A DNA stretch of 64,000 nt, taken from contig CATIUR010000001.1 in the NCBI GenBank assembly GCA_949592205.1, forward strand, positions 263,226,250-263,290,249, read 5' to 3'. The notes below the pieces were generated by a model. That model was not told the DNA's origin and made no database searches. It saw only the letters and a list, made by a program, of their open reading frames with translations. The translations under genes and the position numbers were made by a program. This document shows positions 21,467 to 32,338 of the stretch, piece after piece (positions within the stretch are counted from its first letter, which is position 1; every line of letters begins with the position of its first letter). The DNA comes from Helichrysum umbraculigerum. Taxonomy: Eukaryota > Streptophyta > Magnoliopsida > Asterales > Asteraceae.

Positions 21467-22644
21467 GCTCTAAGGATATAAGCGCGTCCGCGAGAGGGTT
21501 CGTTGTTGGCGATGCGGTTGTTGTTGTTCTGATTGTTGTTGGCGTTGTTGAGCTATGGGCATTGGTTTCGGTAGTGCCCGGGTTCGCCACACTCAAAGAA
21601 CCCATTGTTTGTTCGAGTGGGAAGGTTGGTTTTACATGAATGGGCTCGGTGTCCCTTTTGGCTGCATTTGCCACAAAGAAAACATTCACCCTCGTGGTGC
21701 CTTCCGCACTTATCACACTTAGGCTTGTTGCCAAGCTAGGGTTTTGATCCAGTTGCGGTGGTGGCAACGTACGCCCTAGAGTTTCCCGTAGGTCTCGTAC
21801 TCGGTTGGTTCTGGTGGTCGTTTCCCTCATTGTTCCATTTCCGTTTGTCACTTCCATACCCAACAATTTCAGTACGGGCTGGTTCGCTTTTCCCCGCAGC
21901 AGCTTTCAGGGTTCCAATTAGGACCGCGTCATCGGTCAGACTTTGAGCCAGATCCACTTTTCTCCTAAAAGTAGTCGGCTTGGAGGACATAACCATGCCT
22001 CGGATCTGTGGGGCCAAACCCCTGTTGTATCGTTCGATGCGCTTGCTTTCGGGGGTTACCATGTGGGGTACAAGGCGCGCAAGTTCCTGAAACTTGGTTG
22101 TATACCCGGTAATGTCAGCACCGACCATTTGGATGTTCCATAGTTCGGTTTCTAGTTTCTGTTGCTCACTCTGAGAGCAAAACTCTTCCATCATCATCCT
22201 TTTCAAGGTTTCCCAGGTGATGGAGTAGGCAGTTGTACGCCCAAGAATTTGGATTTGAGCGTTCCACCAGGTCAACGCTTTGTCGGCGAGAGTACACGTG
22301 GCATACTTCACAATATTGTCAGTAGCGCAGTCACTGATGTCGAGGACATATTCCATTTTCTCGATCCAGTGGACTAGGCCGATGGCCCCTTCAGTCCTGG
22401 TGAACGTGTTAGGCTTGCAAGCGAGGAAGGCTTTGTATGAACACCCTCGTTGGGTATTCGCCGGTGTTTCACTGTTGACGGGGGTGGTACCACTGTTATG
22501 CACCACGTTTTCACGATTGAGGCTTGCCTCATATTGGGCAATTGCTTCGGCCACACGACGTTCAATAATTTGCTCGGTGGTCTCAACGACAGGAGGTGTA
22601 GTCGCTCGGTGACTGTTTCGGGTCTTTCTTTGTTTAGGCGGCAT
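21467..22644 (-). pseudogene. gag: Tekay/Del-like gag of the outer element, interrupted
   Basis: It starts MPPKQRKTRNS at 22644. The gag core is intact to a TAG at 21736-21738, where the sister has a Tyr codon. The same frame then carries three zinc knuckles before a second TAG at 21553-21555. It reaches the insertion point of the inner element at 21467, just after RAP. The coding sequence resumes left of that element and closes with GTF and a TAA at 14166-14168. GTF matches the GTFLL-type junction at which chromoviral gag normally leads into protease, so pol was lost at a precise point. Two stops and an insertion make it a pseudogene. Confidence 0.86.
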
Positions 22645-23075
22645 GATGACGTTCTACGATAAAGGAAATGCGGAAGTCAATGCCAATTAAAAGGATGTGA
22701 AGAATGAGGTTTCACATATTTTTAGTCATCCAGAGTAAGAAGAAACAACAGTATTCCCATCACGTATCTTATGACAATGAAACACCCATATGTACTTAGT
22801 ATAATATAATCACGTTGGCCAGGCGTCATTATAATATGCTAAATACATACTTCTTTTCATCAACCGCTTAATACGGTCAGGTTCATATGAGTTCGGAATG
22901 AAAGTGAACAGTTCAGACATAGTACGGTTCGACGAAGGAATCACGTGTATTGATGTGTCGTAACGACGTTTGACGTATGCAAATGTGTGTATGCACGTGT
23001 GTTCTAGCTAAGGCTATAGTCTAGGTCTCTAAGGTCTCTAAGTCACCTAAGAAATCTAGTTCGCTATAACCAATG

Positions 23076-23087
23076 GCTCTGATACCA
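23076..23087 (-). other. Primer binding site of the outer element, tRNA-iMet type
   Basis: On the minus strand TGGTATCAGAGC begins three bases after the LTR end and matches the initiator tRNA-Met 3' end exactly. Confidence 0.85.
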
Positions 23088-23297
23088 ATCTGTCACACCC
23101 CCAAATTCATTGATTGTGGTTAGCGGAAGCATTTAGTTAAGTATGGGGGTAATGACACCCACATTGTACATGCATACGTATCAGAGCATATGATTACAAC
23201 AGAACATGTATATTAAGATGCCAAAGTTAATAATTTACAAAAGCTGACGATTCACCGAATCGTATAATTACTGTTTTACAAAAGTAGATTTCAGAAA

Positions 23298-23654
23298 GGG
23301 TAAATTGATTTTGTCGGCTACGCACCCCCCCTGGTTGTCCCAAGGTCGGCAACCTACCCTCTAAAGTTCCAATGTATGCATTCAAGTTGTAAAGTTTGTA
23401 TCGATGTAGGTAAGATGGTAACTTGTGTCAGAACAACGGGTTAAATTGATGACGTGGATGATTTACAAAAGTGACATGTGGTCTGACCTTGGAACAAACA
23501 GGGTGGGTAGATAGCATACATTGGAACTTTAGAGGGTAAGTTGCCGACCTTGGAACAAACAGGGTGGGTAGATAGCGTACATTGGAACTTTAGAGGGTAG
23601 GTTGCCGACCTTGGGACAACCAGGGGGTACGTAGCCGACAAAATCAATTTAACC
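23298..23654. mobile_element. MULE-type MITE (357 bp), TSD TTTCAGAAA
   Basis: Long terminal inverted repeats of about 80 bp start GGGTAAATTGATTTTGTCGG and end as the complement of GGTTAAATTGATTTTGTCGG. A perfect 9-bp duplication TTTCAGAAA flanks it (23289-23297 and 23655-23663), the mark of Mutator-like transposition. Sister LTRs have the empty site at 14405. The interior has a 61-bp direct duplication (units from 23485 and 23546). No transposase is encoded. Confidence 0.93.
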
Positions 23655-23913
23655 TTTCAGAAATATGACTAAAACACTTTTAGTTATACTAGGGAAATCC
23701 CATTGTCAAAAGTTGGCATCCTAAAGCTTCGAGGGTCGCCTATATTCCATATGTGCAGGTGATGCTTACGTGTGCTGCTAATTCCCTGAAAAACATAGTA
23801 AAAAGTCAACATATGGTTGAGTGAATTCACGGGTTTTAAGTTTGCAAGTACAGTTCGTTAAACCAAATACGTTTGTAAATAGTTGTTGCCATAATAGTCA
23901 AGTAAACGTTTTG

Positions 23914-24192
23914 TGGAATGTTATCCAAATATAGTTCGGTTGGGATGTTGCCCAAAATACTGTTTACGTGGGATGTTACCCAAAGTACAGTTTAAAATGT
24001 GTTGTTGGTCGTTCTCCAGCGTTTTCAAAACAATACCGGTCGTTCTCCGGTCTAAATAAGCACGGGTCGTTCTCCGGTCTACACACGCACGGGTCGTTCT
24101 CCCGTCCAACTTGGCCAGTCGTTCTCTGGCACTAAAATACGTTGCTGGTCGTTCTCCAGCGTTTACATAAAAAGTACCGGTCATTCTCCGGT
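23914..24192 (-). repeat. Covarying-stem hairpin array of the outer LTR
   Basis: The layout is the same as in the inner LTRs, but the stems differ. With the loop TCGTTCT (one TCATTCT) the stems are TTGG/CCAG with a wobble, ACCGG/CCGGT, ACGGG/CCGGT with one mismatch, ACGGG/CCCGT, GCCAG/CTGGC, GCTGG/CCAGC and ACCGG/CCGGT. Three units with ATGTTA or ATGTTG loops precede them. Pairing is kept in nearly every unit although the stem sequence differs from its neighbours. Confidence 0.88.
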
Positions 24193-24755
24193 TTACCAAA
24201 CAAAGTTTAACACGTTTGTAGTATGAAAATATTCTTTCATAAATGTCAGTTTTGTGTAAGAGTTCAACAGTTCAAAGTACTCTAATAGTTCGAGTAAAAC
24301 AAGTATACAATCATGTAAGTAAAAGCAGCTATGGCAATCAATAAATCAGTTGACTATGTTTCTCACCCCAAGTTGAAAACGGTAAAACTGTTAAAAGTGG
24401 GGCTGTGAACTCACCTGTTGAGTTAAATAATGTGCGAGTGCTAGCAAAGCCTAAAGCCCAAGTTAGTCCTGAATCTTCTAATGCCCTAAACGTATGAGAT
24501 TTAATAAGTATGTAGATGTCTAAGTCGACCATCAATGCTAGTGTTCATACGACCAAGTTATGTCCAAAGCGTTTGTTAAATACGTACGTTTGTATTTCAT
24601 AGTTGTGAAAAGGTATACGACTCGTTGGTGATTGTTTGAAATCACAATTTCAATAATGTAAGCGTGTTTGTAGTGTTTGTAAAGTTCGTGTATCGTATTG
24701 TATGTAACTATTCGTTCCCGGTTAAGTTCCACACTTAGTGAAAAAAGTAGTTGTA

Positions 24756-25647
24756 TTTATTAGACCCAATACACATAAGTTTGGTCATCTTTTACGTTTG
24801 AACGTAGACATATTAATATACCTATTAAAAATTAGTTAATACTAATGGGTACAAAAAGTTATAAGTTAAATCATACTATCGTTAGATTTTCGTAAAATGA
24901 TACTATTGTTTACATTTTCGTTAAATTCATTTTGGCAAACAAAATCGAATCGAAAGCCACAATTAAAGTTTAAAACATATATTTTTAATGAGTGAAATAT
25001 CAATTATATATCAAGATCAATAAGGTTGGTGATATTATTATTATTACCTTTTATTTTACTTTTATTCTGTTAATTCATCCAACGACATTAAAATTATTGT
25101 TTTTGTCTTAGTGACATATTTATACTAAGCTAATAATGTACCTTTGGATCAACCTTATATAAAAACATTAGTAAGTAATGATAAAAATAATTGACACTTA
25201 CTTTAAATAAAACACACCTAAATTGTAGTTTTTTGTTAAATCAAGTTAGGTGATTAATGTTATAATTATTGTTTTTGTCTTCGTAAATCATTTATAGTAA
25301 GCTAATAATGTAACTTGAAATCAACCGATTTATCATTTTTATTACAAAATTTTGTAAATAATGATAATTTTTGTTGACATTTACGTTAAATAAAACACAT
25401 CTAAATTGTACAAAATGAAAATGCAAAAAAGTAAATATTTGTGAAATTTGATTGGCTGTGTACTATTCATTGAATAGTAACATTTTAGCATCCTGCTAAA
25501 TGTTGTAGTTTCTAATTAGGTACAAAGTTTTTGTATTCTTATGTGTTTCGTTTCTTTTTGTGCAGCTGTTGATACGGTTGAGAATATGAATGAAAAGGTT
25601 GTTTATTTGAGGGAAAATGAGTTGGATGTAATTAAGTATGGGTGACC
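24756..25647. other. AT-rich intergenic DNA with a diverged tandem duplication
   Basis: No gene is seen. Two diverged copies of a unit of about 172 bp start near 25092 and 25264 and share AATTATTGTTTTTGTCTT, AGCTAATAATGTA and AAATAAAACACA blocks. Confidence 0.6.
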
Positions 25648-26040
25648 ATGCGGAGTAAGAGGAAGGGGTATGCTGCAGGTGTAGGAAGAGGTGCGGAACT
25701 TGATGCAGTTGACATTGTGGAACCGGTTGTAACGTTGTTGCGGAGAAAGATATTGATATAAAAAGGTCGAAATTCTGACAAGATAATTGGAGTTCAAGAA
25801 GAAGGAAATGTGACTCCTGTACATGGTAAGGTATGTTTTGTTTGTGAACTATTTTAGAGCTATCATAGTCAGCTTATATTTAGCGTTCGTGCTGACAACT
25901 AATTTATTTTTAAGTCAAACTTATGCGATATTTGTTTATTTCTTAATTATGTTAAGATGGGCAATGGTGGTTTTGGGCAGGTCTGTGTTGGTCAGAAGGA
26001 AGGTGGTTGCAGTGGTAGAACGAGCCCTGATGCAGTGGAG
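25648..26040 (+). pseudogene. Fragment of a MUT9-like / casein kinase I-like kinase gene
   Basis: Two exon-like pieces are separated by an intron-like gap with GT/AG borders. The first (25648-25825) encodes a basic N-terminal stretch, has an in-frame TAA at 25759-25761 and ends in a segment reading DKIIGVQEEGNVTPVHG. The second (25957-26040, 28 codons) encodes GNGGFGQVCVGQKEGG and SPDAVE and is followed by a GT donor. The family pattern is an acidic EEG stretch, then the glycine-rich ATP loop GKGGFGQVYVGRR, then GPDAVEVALK. The catalytic loop and activation segment are not found downstream. It is therefore a decayed or captured 5' fragment. The family assignment rests on the glycine loop and its neighbours. 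Confidence 0.6.
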
Positions 26041-27694
26041 GTATGTTAAAACCATATATTATGTATATTTAGGCTATCAGGTACAATGTACATATGCCCG
26101 ACAATTTATTATGGTAGGTTCTCTTGATATGAGATTGAAGAAATGGGCTAAGCGTTGATAACACAAAGTTGTGTCATAATCCCGACACTGAAAGTTGCTC
26201 TAATGTTTGATAGTTCTTAGGACACTTTGGATACTCTGAATGAATGGCTTAAAATGCTTTAGTCTGTTTAGATCCCGATTGTTCTTATTCCCATTTTGTG
26301 TTTGGTGGCCAAAGACAGTCTCATGGGCGTTTTCAAGATTGGCCCTCTAATATTTAATGCTGGCTAGCCAATACACATATACAAGTTGGGGGAATATTAA
26401 CATATTACGAGTACAACAATCTGAGTAGGTACGTTGATAACTCCTTAATTATATATAAAAATGGACAACAATATATTAAAAATTATCCTTTTTGATTAGA
26501 TTTGTTCATTTTAGTCGCCTTTTAGATGCTTTGTGGCTATTTGGCATAGATAATTGTTAAGTCATTTATTGTCTATGCTGGTTTCTATGTTACTCATGAA
26601 TCTCAATGCGATTAGGTATACACACATGTTATCAGATTAAGTTACTGCTTAATCAGATTACTTATTTTACTTTGGGTGATATTGAATATGGCTATCTGTA
26701 AGATTGGTTCTTTTATAGGTTTATAACTTCATCTCCGGATTATTGTGTAACTGTGTTTTTCAACCCATTGTCTTTAGCAAGTCACCAAGTTGCATATTAT
26801 ATTGTAGTCTGGATGCTTTGTCTAATGACACGTAAAGGTATGATAATGTGGCAAAATTGGTGGGTTGGGTAAACAATTTTAGGTTGAAACATATACTTTA
26901 TGGGCATGCATTTTCTTAGTTAAGTTCCTATCTTAATTTCGTTTTTCCTTTTATAAAAATAGTGTTCACCATGTCATCAAATCTAATGTTGAACTTCTTG
27001 TGCTACTTTCAGCAGAAAAACTGCATATTAATGCCAAACGTCCCTACAGATTGTTCATGTTTAAAAGTAGATTGATAATTTATTTCTTATTTGTGATGTA
27101 TATATGAACTTCTATTCTACAGGGTTTGAGCAAAAAACTAGAGGCGGCAAAACGGGCGGGTAGGGCGGGTATGGGTAATGGGTCTAAATGGGCTTGGGTC
27201 ATAACGGGCTCGGGTCTAAACGGACTCGGGTTTGAAAGGGCTCGATTCTAAATGGGTACGGGTCTAAACGGGCTTAGGTTGAAATGGACAATTTATAAAT
27301 TGGGTCGAATGAGTTCGTTAGATGCTGACCAACTATATTAACTTACATTGAATTTACCATTTTCATTATTGTTTGGCAACCATCAATGACCCATATTGAA
27401 TTGGAGGGAGGATGCTTTGAGTTACCTAATTCGACACCCTTCTGTTGGGTTGATCATGGTATGAAAATGAGCAACCAGATGGTGCAGGGCTGTGAAGCCC
27501 CGAAATTTTTTATTTTTATTTTTTATAATATTGTCCCAAATTTTTAAATAATTTAGCTATTCTCCATTTAATTTTGAAAAAGTATCTTAGCTAGAAACAA
27601 ATGTTATTGATCGAAAATACTCTCTCAAACGCGATCCAGGTCAGAGGTGCGGGATCGCGTTTTAAGGCACAAAAACATTCTGTAACTGGAAATA
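26041..27694. other. Non-coding stretch with a CGGGT-rich minisatellite
   Basis: I see no continuation of the kinase exons. Positions 27145-27292 hold a degenerate tandem repeat with a unit near 18-20 bp built on GGGCTCGGGTCTAAAC. The rest is AT-rich and unrecognised. Confidence 0.5.
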
Positions 27695-27789
27695 TGTGAC
27701 ACCCGCTAAATTAGGACTTCATTACTGTGCCTAATTGTGTGCTTATTAAGTGTATTTAGTCTTAAATAGGACCTAGTACACTAACTACT

Positions 27790-27848
<59 letters not shown>

Positions 27849-27850
27849 TG

Positions 27851-27924
<74 letters not shown>
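27790..27924. repeat. (TA)n(TG)n(TA)n microsatellite
   Basis: A TA run, about 18 TG units, a short GATGAT spacer and about 35 more TA units lie inside the LTR. ORFs read through it are artefacts. Confidence 0.97.
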
Positions 27925-27930
<6 letters not shown>

Positions 27931-28897
27931 CACTTATACGATTCGTGCAAATCGTACAATTTCGCGTCAGATAAATATCTGACAACACAAATACGGACGT
28001 TGGTGTAACACATATTAAATAATATTGAATTATTCAATAACATCGATAATTACTTTATATTATGTCGATAATATAACAAACACGTACGTTTTACATAAAA
28101 CATGACCGAACGCGACAAAAACGCGTGAAACGCGCCCGACAGACGAAACATGTCAAAGTTATATCTTTATAACTCAGAACTAAGTATTTTGATAAAATAC
28201 TTCAAGTAAAAAATAACGCGATTACACACGTATAATTATAACGTTTAAAAACGTTACACGACTCGAACGAATAAACAATTCGCAACCGATGACCAAACGA
28301 AAATCCAAATATTATTATGGTAACTTAAAATATGTCATTTGAATGACACTTTCATTAAAAATATCGAGTTTTAAAACGTTATTGAAACGTATTATAAATA
28401 ACGTTATATGTTTAAACGAATGACGAAACGACCAGGGAAACGAACATCGCACGGAGTGCAAATTGAAGAAACAAAAATTGAGACACACACCTTCATGTGT
28501 GGGCCCCATGGACTGGTTTTCTCCAGCCCACAAACACACATCCATGATTTATGGATCTTGTGTTTGACTTTATAAACCTAACACCAAACATGATCTTTGA
28601 TTTCTCATTTCATTTTCATTTCCACCATTCTTCTCTCCCTCTCCTCTTTCTCCCTCCAATCCACAAAATTTCTGGCACCATCACAGCCTCCATCAACTAC
28701 CATAAGACCAACATTCAACCACCAAGAGCCACCATCAAGATTTTCAAGAAAACGCGAAGAATCAAGCTCACAACGACTTTTCTTCTTCTTTTCATCTATA
28801 TAATTGTAAGGACTTCTTTCCTTTCACTAGTTTTACTAGGAACATATGTATTAACATGTTTGTATGTTCACTTAACAAGAAATGTCCAAATAAAAAG

Positions 28898-29418
28898 TGT
28901 TAGAACATGTTGTTCTAACATTTTGTAACAATAGTTTGTATATTGTTTTAGCTTAGATTAGTTGTATAAATGACCTATTGTATTGCGACAATAGCCATAC
29001 GACAATAGTATTGCGACAAAGCTATTGTCGGATGGTCAGTCATTGCGATAATCAAATTGTCGCATTGACTAGGTTTGACTTCATTAAGTCTTATTTTCGC
29101 ATGTATGTTTGGAGGTCTATAAATAGACTTCCTTAGGTCATTTTGAGTGGGCCTGGGAGTCTTTATTTTTACTCTTTGATTGTAATATCTAGAGAGAGAG
29201 AGTTTGAGAGAGAGAATTCAAGCTGATTGTACATGCTTTGTGATTAAATAAAAGTTCATTACTTTTATTTTACATCTTGCATTTCGATTCTGATTTTGAT
29301 TTCACATGAACAAATCTCATTCATATTTGTTCTACTTTATCATATAGCTATTTCCGCTAGCTATACGATTTTTTCGATTGCGTTGTGGCTCGAGTTCTGG
29401 TGGAGCATTGCGTCTACA
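28898..29418 (+). repeat. Copia-like 5' LTR
   Basis: It opens with an inverted repeat (TGTTAGAAC and GTTCTAACA around 5 bases). It contains TGCGACAATAG-type half-sites and palindromes at 28984-29064, a TATA box, and an AGAGAGAG run, and ends TCTACA before the primer site. Confidence 0.9.
29118..29126 (+). promoter_or_regulatory. TATA box of the Copia-like LTR
   Basis: TATAAATAG sits in the middle of the 5' LTR. The 3' LTR has TATAATCAG at the same place, so only the 5' copy keeps the consensus. Confidence 0.6.
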
Positions 29419-29421
29419 AAG

Positions 29422-29433
29422 TGGTATCAGAGC
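29422..29433 (+). other. Primer binding site of the Copia-like element
   Basis: TGGTATCAGAGC begins three bases after the LTR and matches initiator tRNA-Met. Confidence 0.88.
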
Positions 29434-30342
29434 CGTACACATAAAATCGAACTGATTTGAGATTGAAAAGGTGTTCGGAAGCTACGATTTTAGATCGGAA
29501 TCAATTCTGTGGTATATTAGGTGTACGTCAAGCTGAATTCAAGTTGTATAATCATCTCCGCGTCTTCGTATCTGATTATCTGTGATTAATTCATTGATTT
29601 AGTGAGTTAATTTGAAGTTTTCGGATTTGGTTATCATACGACTTGTTCGTCAAGTGTACGGACAGGTAAATTTGACTTTCTTTGGTCAAATTGCACACAT
29701 ACGAAGGTCAGAATTTCATTTCCGAGTTTATTGACATCAAAATTAGCCAATTTGAGTTAGTTTTGAGTGATTTTTAGGATTTTTCAAAATCTGGTAATTT
29801 TGTGCGTGAATAGAAATCCGACAATAGCATAATAACCGTTTTTCTCCGTGAATACATTTGAGTGGGAATTTTTGAAATTCCGACAATGTTCATTGTCGCA
29901 TGAACAGTAGCTATTGTCGTATGAACAGTAGTGGATCTATTCACGGAGTGTTGTGATTGTCGCAAGTACAGTATCACATTGTCGCATAAACAGTGATTTG
30001 GTATTCTCGGAATCTGACATTCTCGTATTCTGACATTCTCGGATTTCTACTCTCGAAATATTATACTCGGATCGTATTCTCAGAATTTCTCATTGTCGCA
30101 TCAACACTATTTGTTGCAGAACTGTGATTGTCGCATGGTTTTAAAGTGTTCTTAGTTTAAAAAAAAAAGTCCTTTTGTGACCATTTAGCGACGAATTTGG
30201 TCGACAAAATTTTCGCATTACCTAGTTTTATTCCTAGGCTTAAAAGTGTTCAATTTTTACTTGGAAAAAGTTTCATTTTACCTGAGAAATTTTGGATATT
30301 TTTGAACGAAAATTTGGTGCGCAAACTCAATTAAGGTAAAGA

Positions 30343-31559
30343 ATGGCATCTTCAAAGTTTGAGCTTGACTACAATGGAAATTTCCTACCTCCAAGATTCT
30401 TCTGTAATAATGATTATACTAGTTGGAATAATAGATTTGAAGAATTCATTGCATTCAGTAATCCTGATTTGTGGATTCCCATTACTGTGCGGTATGAAAG
30501 ACCAAGAGCAGAAGGGAAGTACTTTGGTGTTGTTCCATTTAAATCGGTGAAACTAATGGATGAAAAAGAACGCAAGGAGTTTGACAGAGACAAGAAAGCC
30601 TTTAAGACAATTAAATGTTGCTTACCGGAAGATGTATTCGTTGCTTTCACTAAAGCTGAAACTTCTTACAACTTATGGGCTGCTTTGTCAATAAGGTTTG
30701 GGGAGAAGATTTGTTGAAATTGCCAAAGTCTGGTGATGGAATTAAAGAAGAATCAATAAATACAGAAAATGAGTTCAAAGCCTTGCAATCTCAAGTTCTA
30801 ATCATGCAAACTGAACGTGAAGAAATGCATTCAAAGATTCAGAAAATGGAAGAAAGGATTCTTGAACTTGAGAATCAACAAAAAGGGCTACTCAAGCTTC
30901 AAGATCATATTTTCGCTTTGAGAACTATTAAAGATCTTAATAGTCTTGCTTTGAGAACTGTTCAAGATCTTAGTAAACAACTCTCTCAAGACTCTCACTC
31001 TGCAAAACAATCTGAAAAGGTTGTACAACCTGCAAAGGTTGTGAAAAAGATTTACAAAAGTAAATCTTCGTGTGAAGAAAAGATTTCTCAGTTTACTAAT
31101 TATTATTTGCAAAAGAATAAGAAGTATTCTAAGAAATCATAATCAACTCCTAAAAAGGTTGATTGTTTGGATTCTGTAAAGGTTGAGTGTGAAAATAAAT
31201 CGGTTTCAAGACATCAAAAGAAAACAAAAAGAGCTTCTTCAAAACCGATACAACCTTCAGTGGAATCAAGACAAACAAAATCTTGTGTATACACACGTGC
31301 ACAATTGTTTGCATTAGCACCTTCACGATATCATCGTATGGTGCTAAAGCAACCTCAAGATTTTGTTCCTTTCTCCCAAAGGCGAACTCCTTCACAATCG
31401 ATTCCTTGTCAACAATTTAGATCTGAAACACCCTGTTTCTTATCTAGATGGAATTCGATTTCCTTGGATTATGTAGACACAACTTATCGATGGCTGTCAG
31501 GGCTATCTAAGCATGTTGGAACTATGCTCAGGTGGGTTCCAAAAGTTGTTGCTACTTGA
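30343..31559 (+). pseudogene. Copia-type gag-like coding region, frameshifted
   Basis: The ATG at 30343 opens 124 codons with a Copia Gag N-terminus: YTSWNNRFEEFI followed by a pattern of Trp and acidic residues ending in YNLWAALSIRFG. The frame shifts near 30700 into a second ORF (to 31142) that is a strongly predicted coiled coil (heptads in TEREEMHSKIQKMEERILE) with a basic Lys/Ser tail. A TAA at 31140-31142 interrupts it, and the same frame continues to 31559, ending RWVPKVVAT, a gag-pol linker style seen in plant Copia elements. No CCHC knuckle is visible. Much of the Gag core between the two ORFs appears to be missing. Confidence 0.65.
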
Positions 31560-31808
31560 TTGATACAAGACCAAGGAAGATAAAATCTACTGTTCAGGGG
31601 GAGTTATGATCTATTCTGATGGTATCAGAATATGGAACAGTTAGATTTTGTGAAGGTTCGGATGCTAGAAGACAATTCTCTCTCTCAACAAGCTTATCAT
31701 CAATCAAGCTAAAGTCGAAGACTTATACAAGCTATTGACAAGGGGGAGTTTGTTAGAACAAGTTGTTCTAACAGTTTGTGTCAATAGTTTGTATATACAA
31801 GCTATTGT

Positions 31809-32338
31809 CAAGGGGAGTTTGTTAGAACATGTTGTTCTAACATTTTGTAACAATAGTTTGTATATTGTTTTAGCTTAGATTATTTGTATAAATGACCTAT
31901 TGTATTGCGACAATAGCCATACGACAATAGTATTGCGACAAAGCTATTGTCGGATGGTCAGTCATTACGATAATCAAATTGTATCATTGACTAGGTTTGA
32001 CTTTATTAAGTCTTATTGTCGCATGTATGTTTGGAGGTCTATAATCAGACTTCCTTAGGTCATTTTGAGTGGGCTTGGGAGTCTTTATTTTTACTCTTTG
32101 ATTGTAATATCTAGAGAGAGAGTTTGAGAGAGAGAATTCAAGCTGATTGTACATGCTTTGTGATTAAATAAAAGTTCATTACTTTTATTTTACATCTTGC
32201 ATTTCGATTCTGATTTTGATTTCACATGAACAAATCTCATTCATACTTGTTCTACTTTATCATATAGCTATTTCCGCTAGCTATACGATTTGTTCGATTG
32301 CGTTGTGGCTCGAGTTCTGGTGGAGCATTGCGTCTACA
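31809..32338 (+). repeat. Polypurine tract and Copia-like 3' LTR
   Basis: CAAGGGGAGTT (31809-31819) precedes the LTR start at 31820. About 70 bp upstream there is a partial duplicate of the tract and LTR start (31749-31808), with TTGTTAGAACAAGTTGTTC in place of the usual sequence. Confidence 0.85.

Larger units (their letters stand above)
12082..24755 (-). mobile_element. Outer gag-only LTR retrotransposon (TR-GAG-like), itself hit by three insertions
   Basis: Read on the minus strand, the order is 5' LTR (23091-24755, truncated), primer site, leader, gag (22644 to 14166), polypurine tract (13905-13915) and 3' LTR (13904 leftward). The 3' LTR is cut by the Athila element, and its remainder is off-window. 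A second element of the same family (14212-21461) sits in gag, and a MITE sits in the 5' LTR. Counting only its own DNA, the internal region is about 1.93 kb, the same as in the inner element. No protease, reverse transcriptase or integrase is present. Gag is Tekay/Del-like. It depends on other elements for movement, if it ever moved in this form. Confidence 0.85.
23091..24755 (-). repeat. Outer element 5' LTR, truncated and carrying a MITE
   Basis: It starts TGTCACACCC on the plus strand. It matches the 3' LTR copy from 24207 up to about 24755 and then stops abruptly, lacking about 1.3 kb including the palindrome cluster. The junction shows no recognisable element end, which suggests a deletion. 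Confidence 0.82.
28898..32338 (+). mobile_element. Gag-only Copia-like LTR retrotransposon
   Basis: Two LTRs (521 and 519 bp, about 2% different) enclose 2.4 kb with a tRNA-iMet primer site, gag-like ORFs and a polypurine tract. There is no protease, integrase or reverse transcriptase. The LTRs start TGTTAGAACA and end TCTACA. The flanks AAAAG and ATATC do not match, and the host LTR parts on either side are not contiguous in sister copies. Confidence 0.88.

Noticed and set aside
21441..21866. 141-codon minus-strand ORF crossing the insertion site
   Set aside because: Shadow frame; the true gag frame carries CX2CX4HX4C knuckles across this interval.
27785..28043. Overlapping ORFs of Tyr-Ile and Val-Cys repeats
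   Set aside because: Direct translation of a TA/TG microsatellite.
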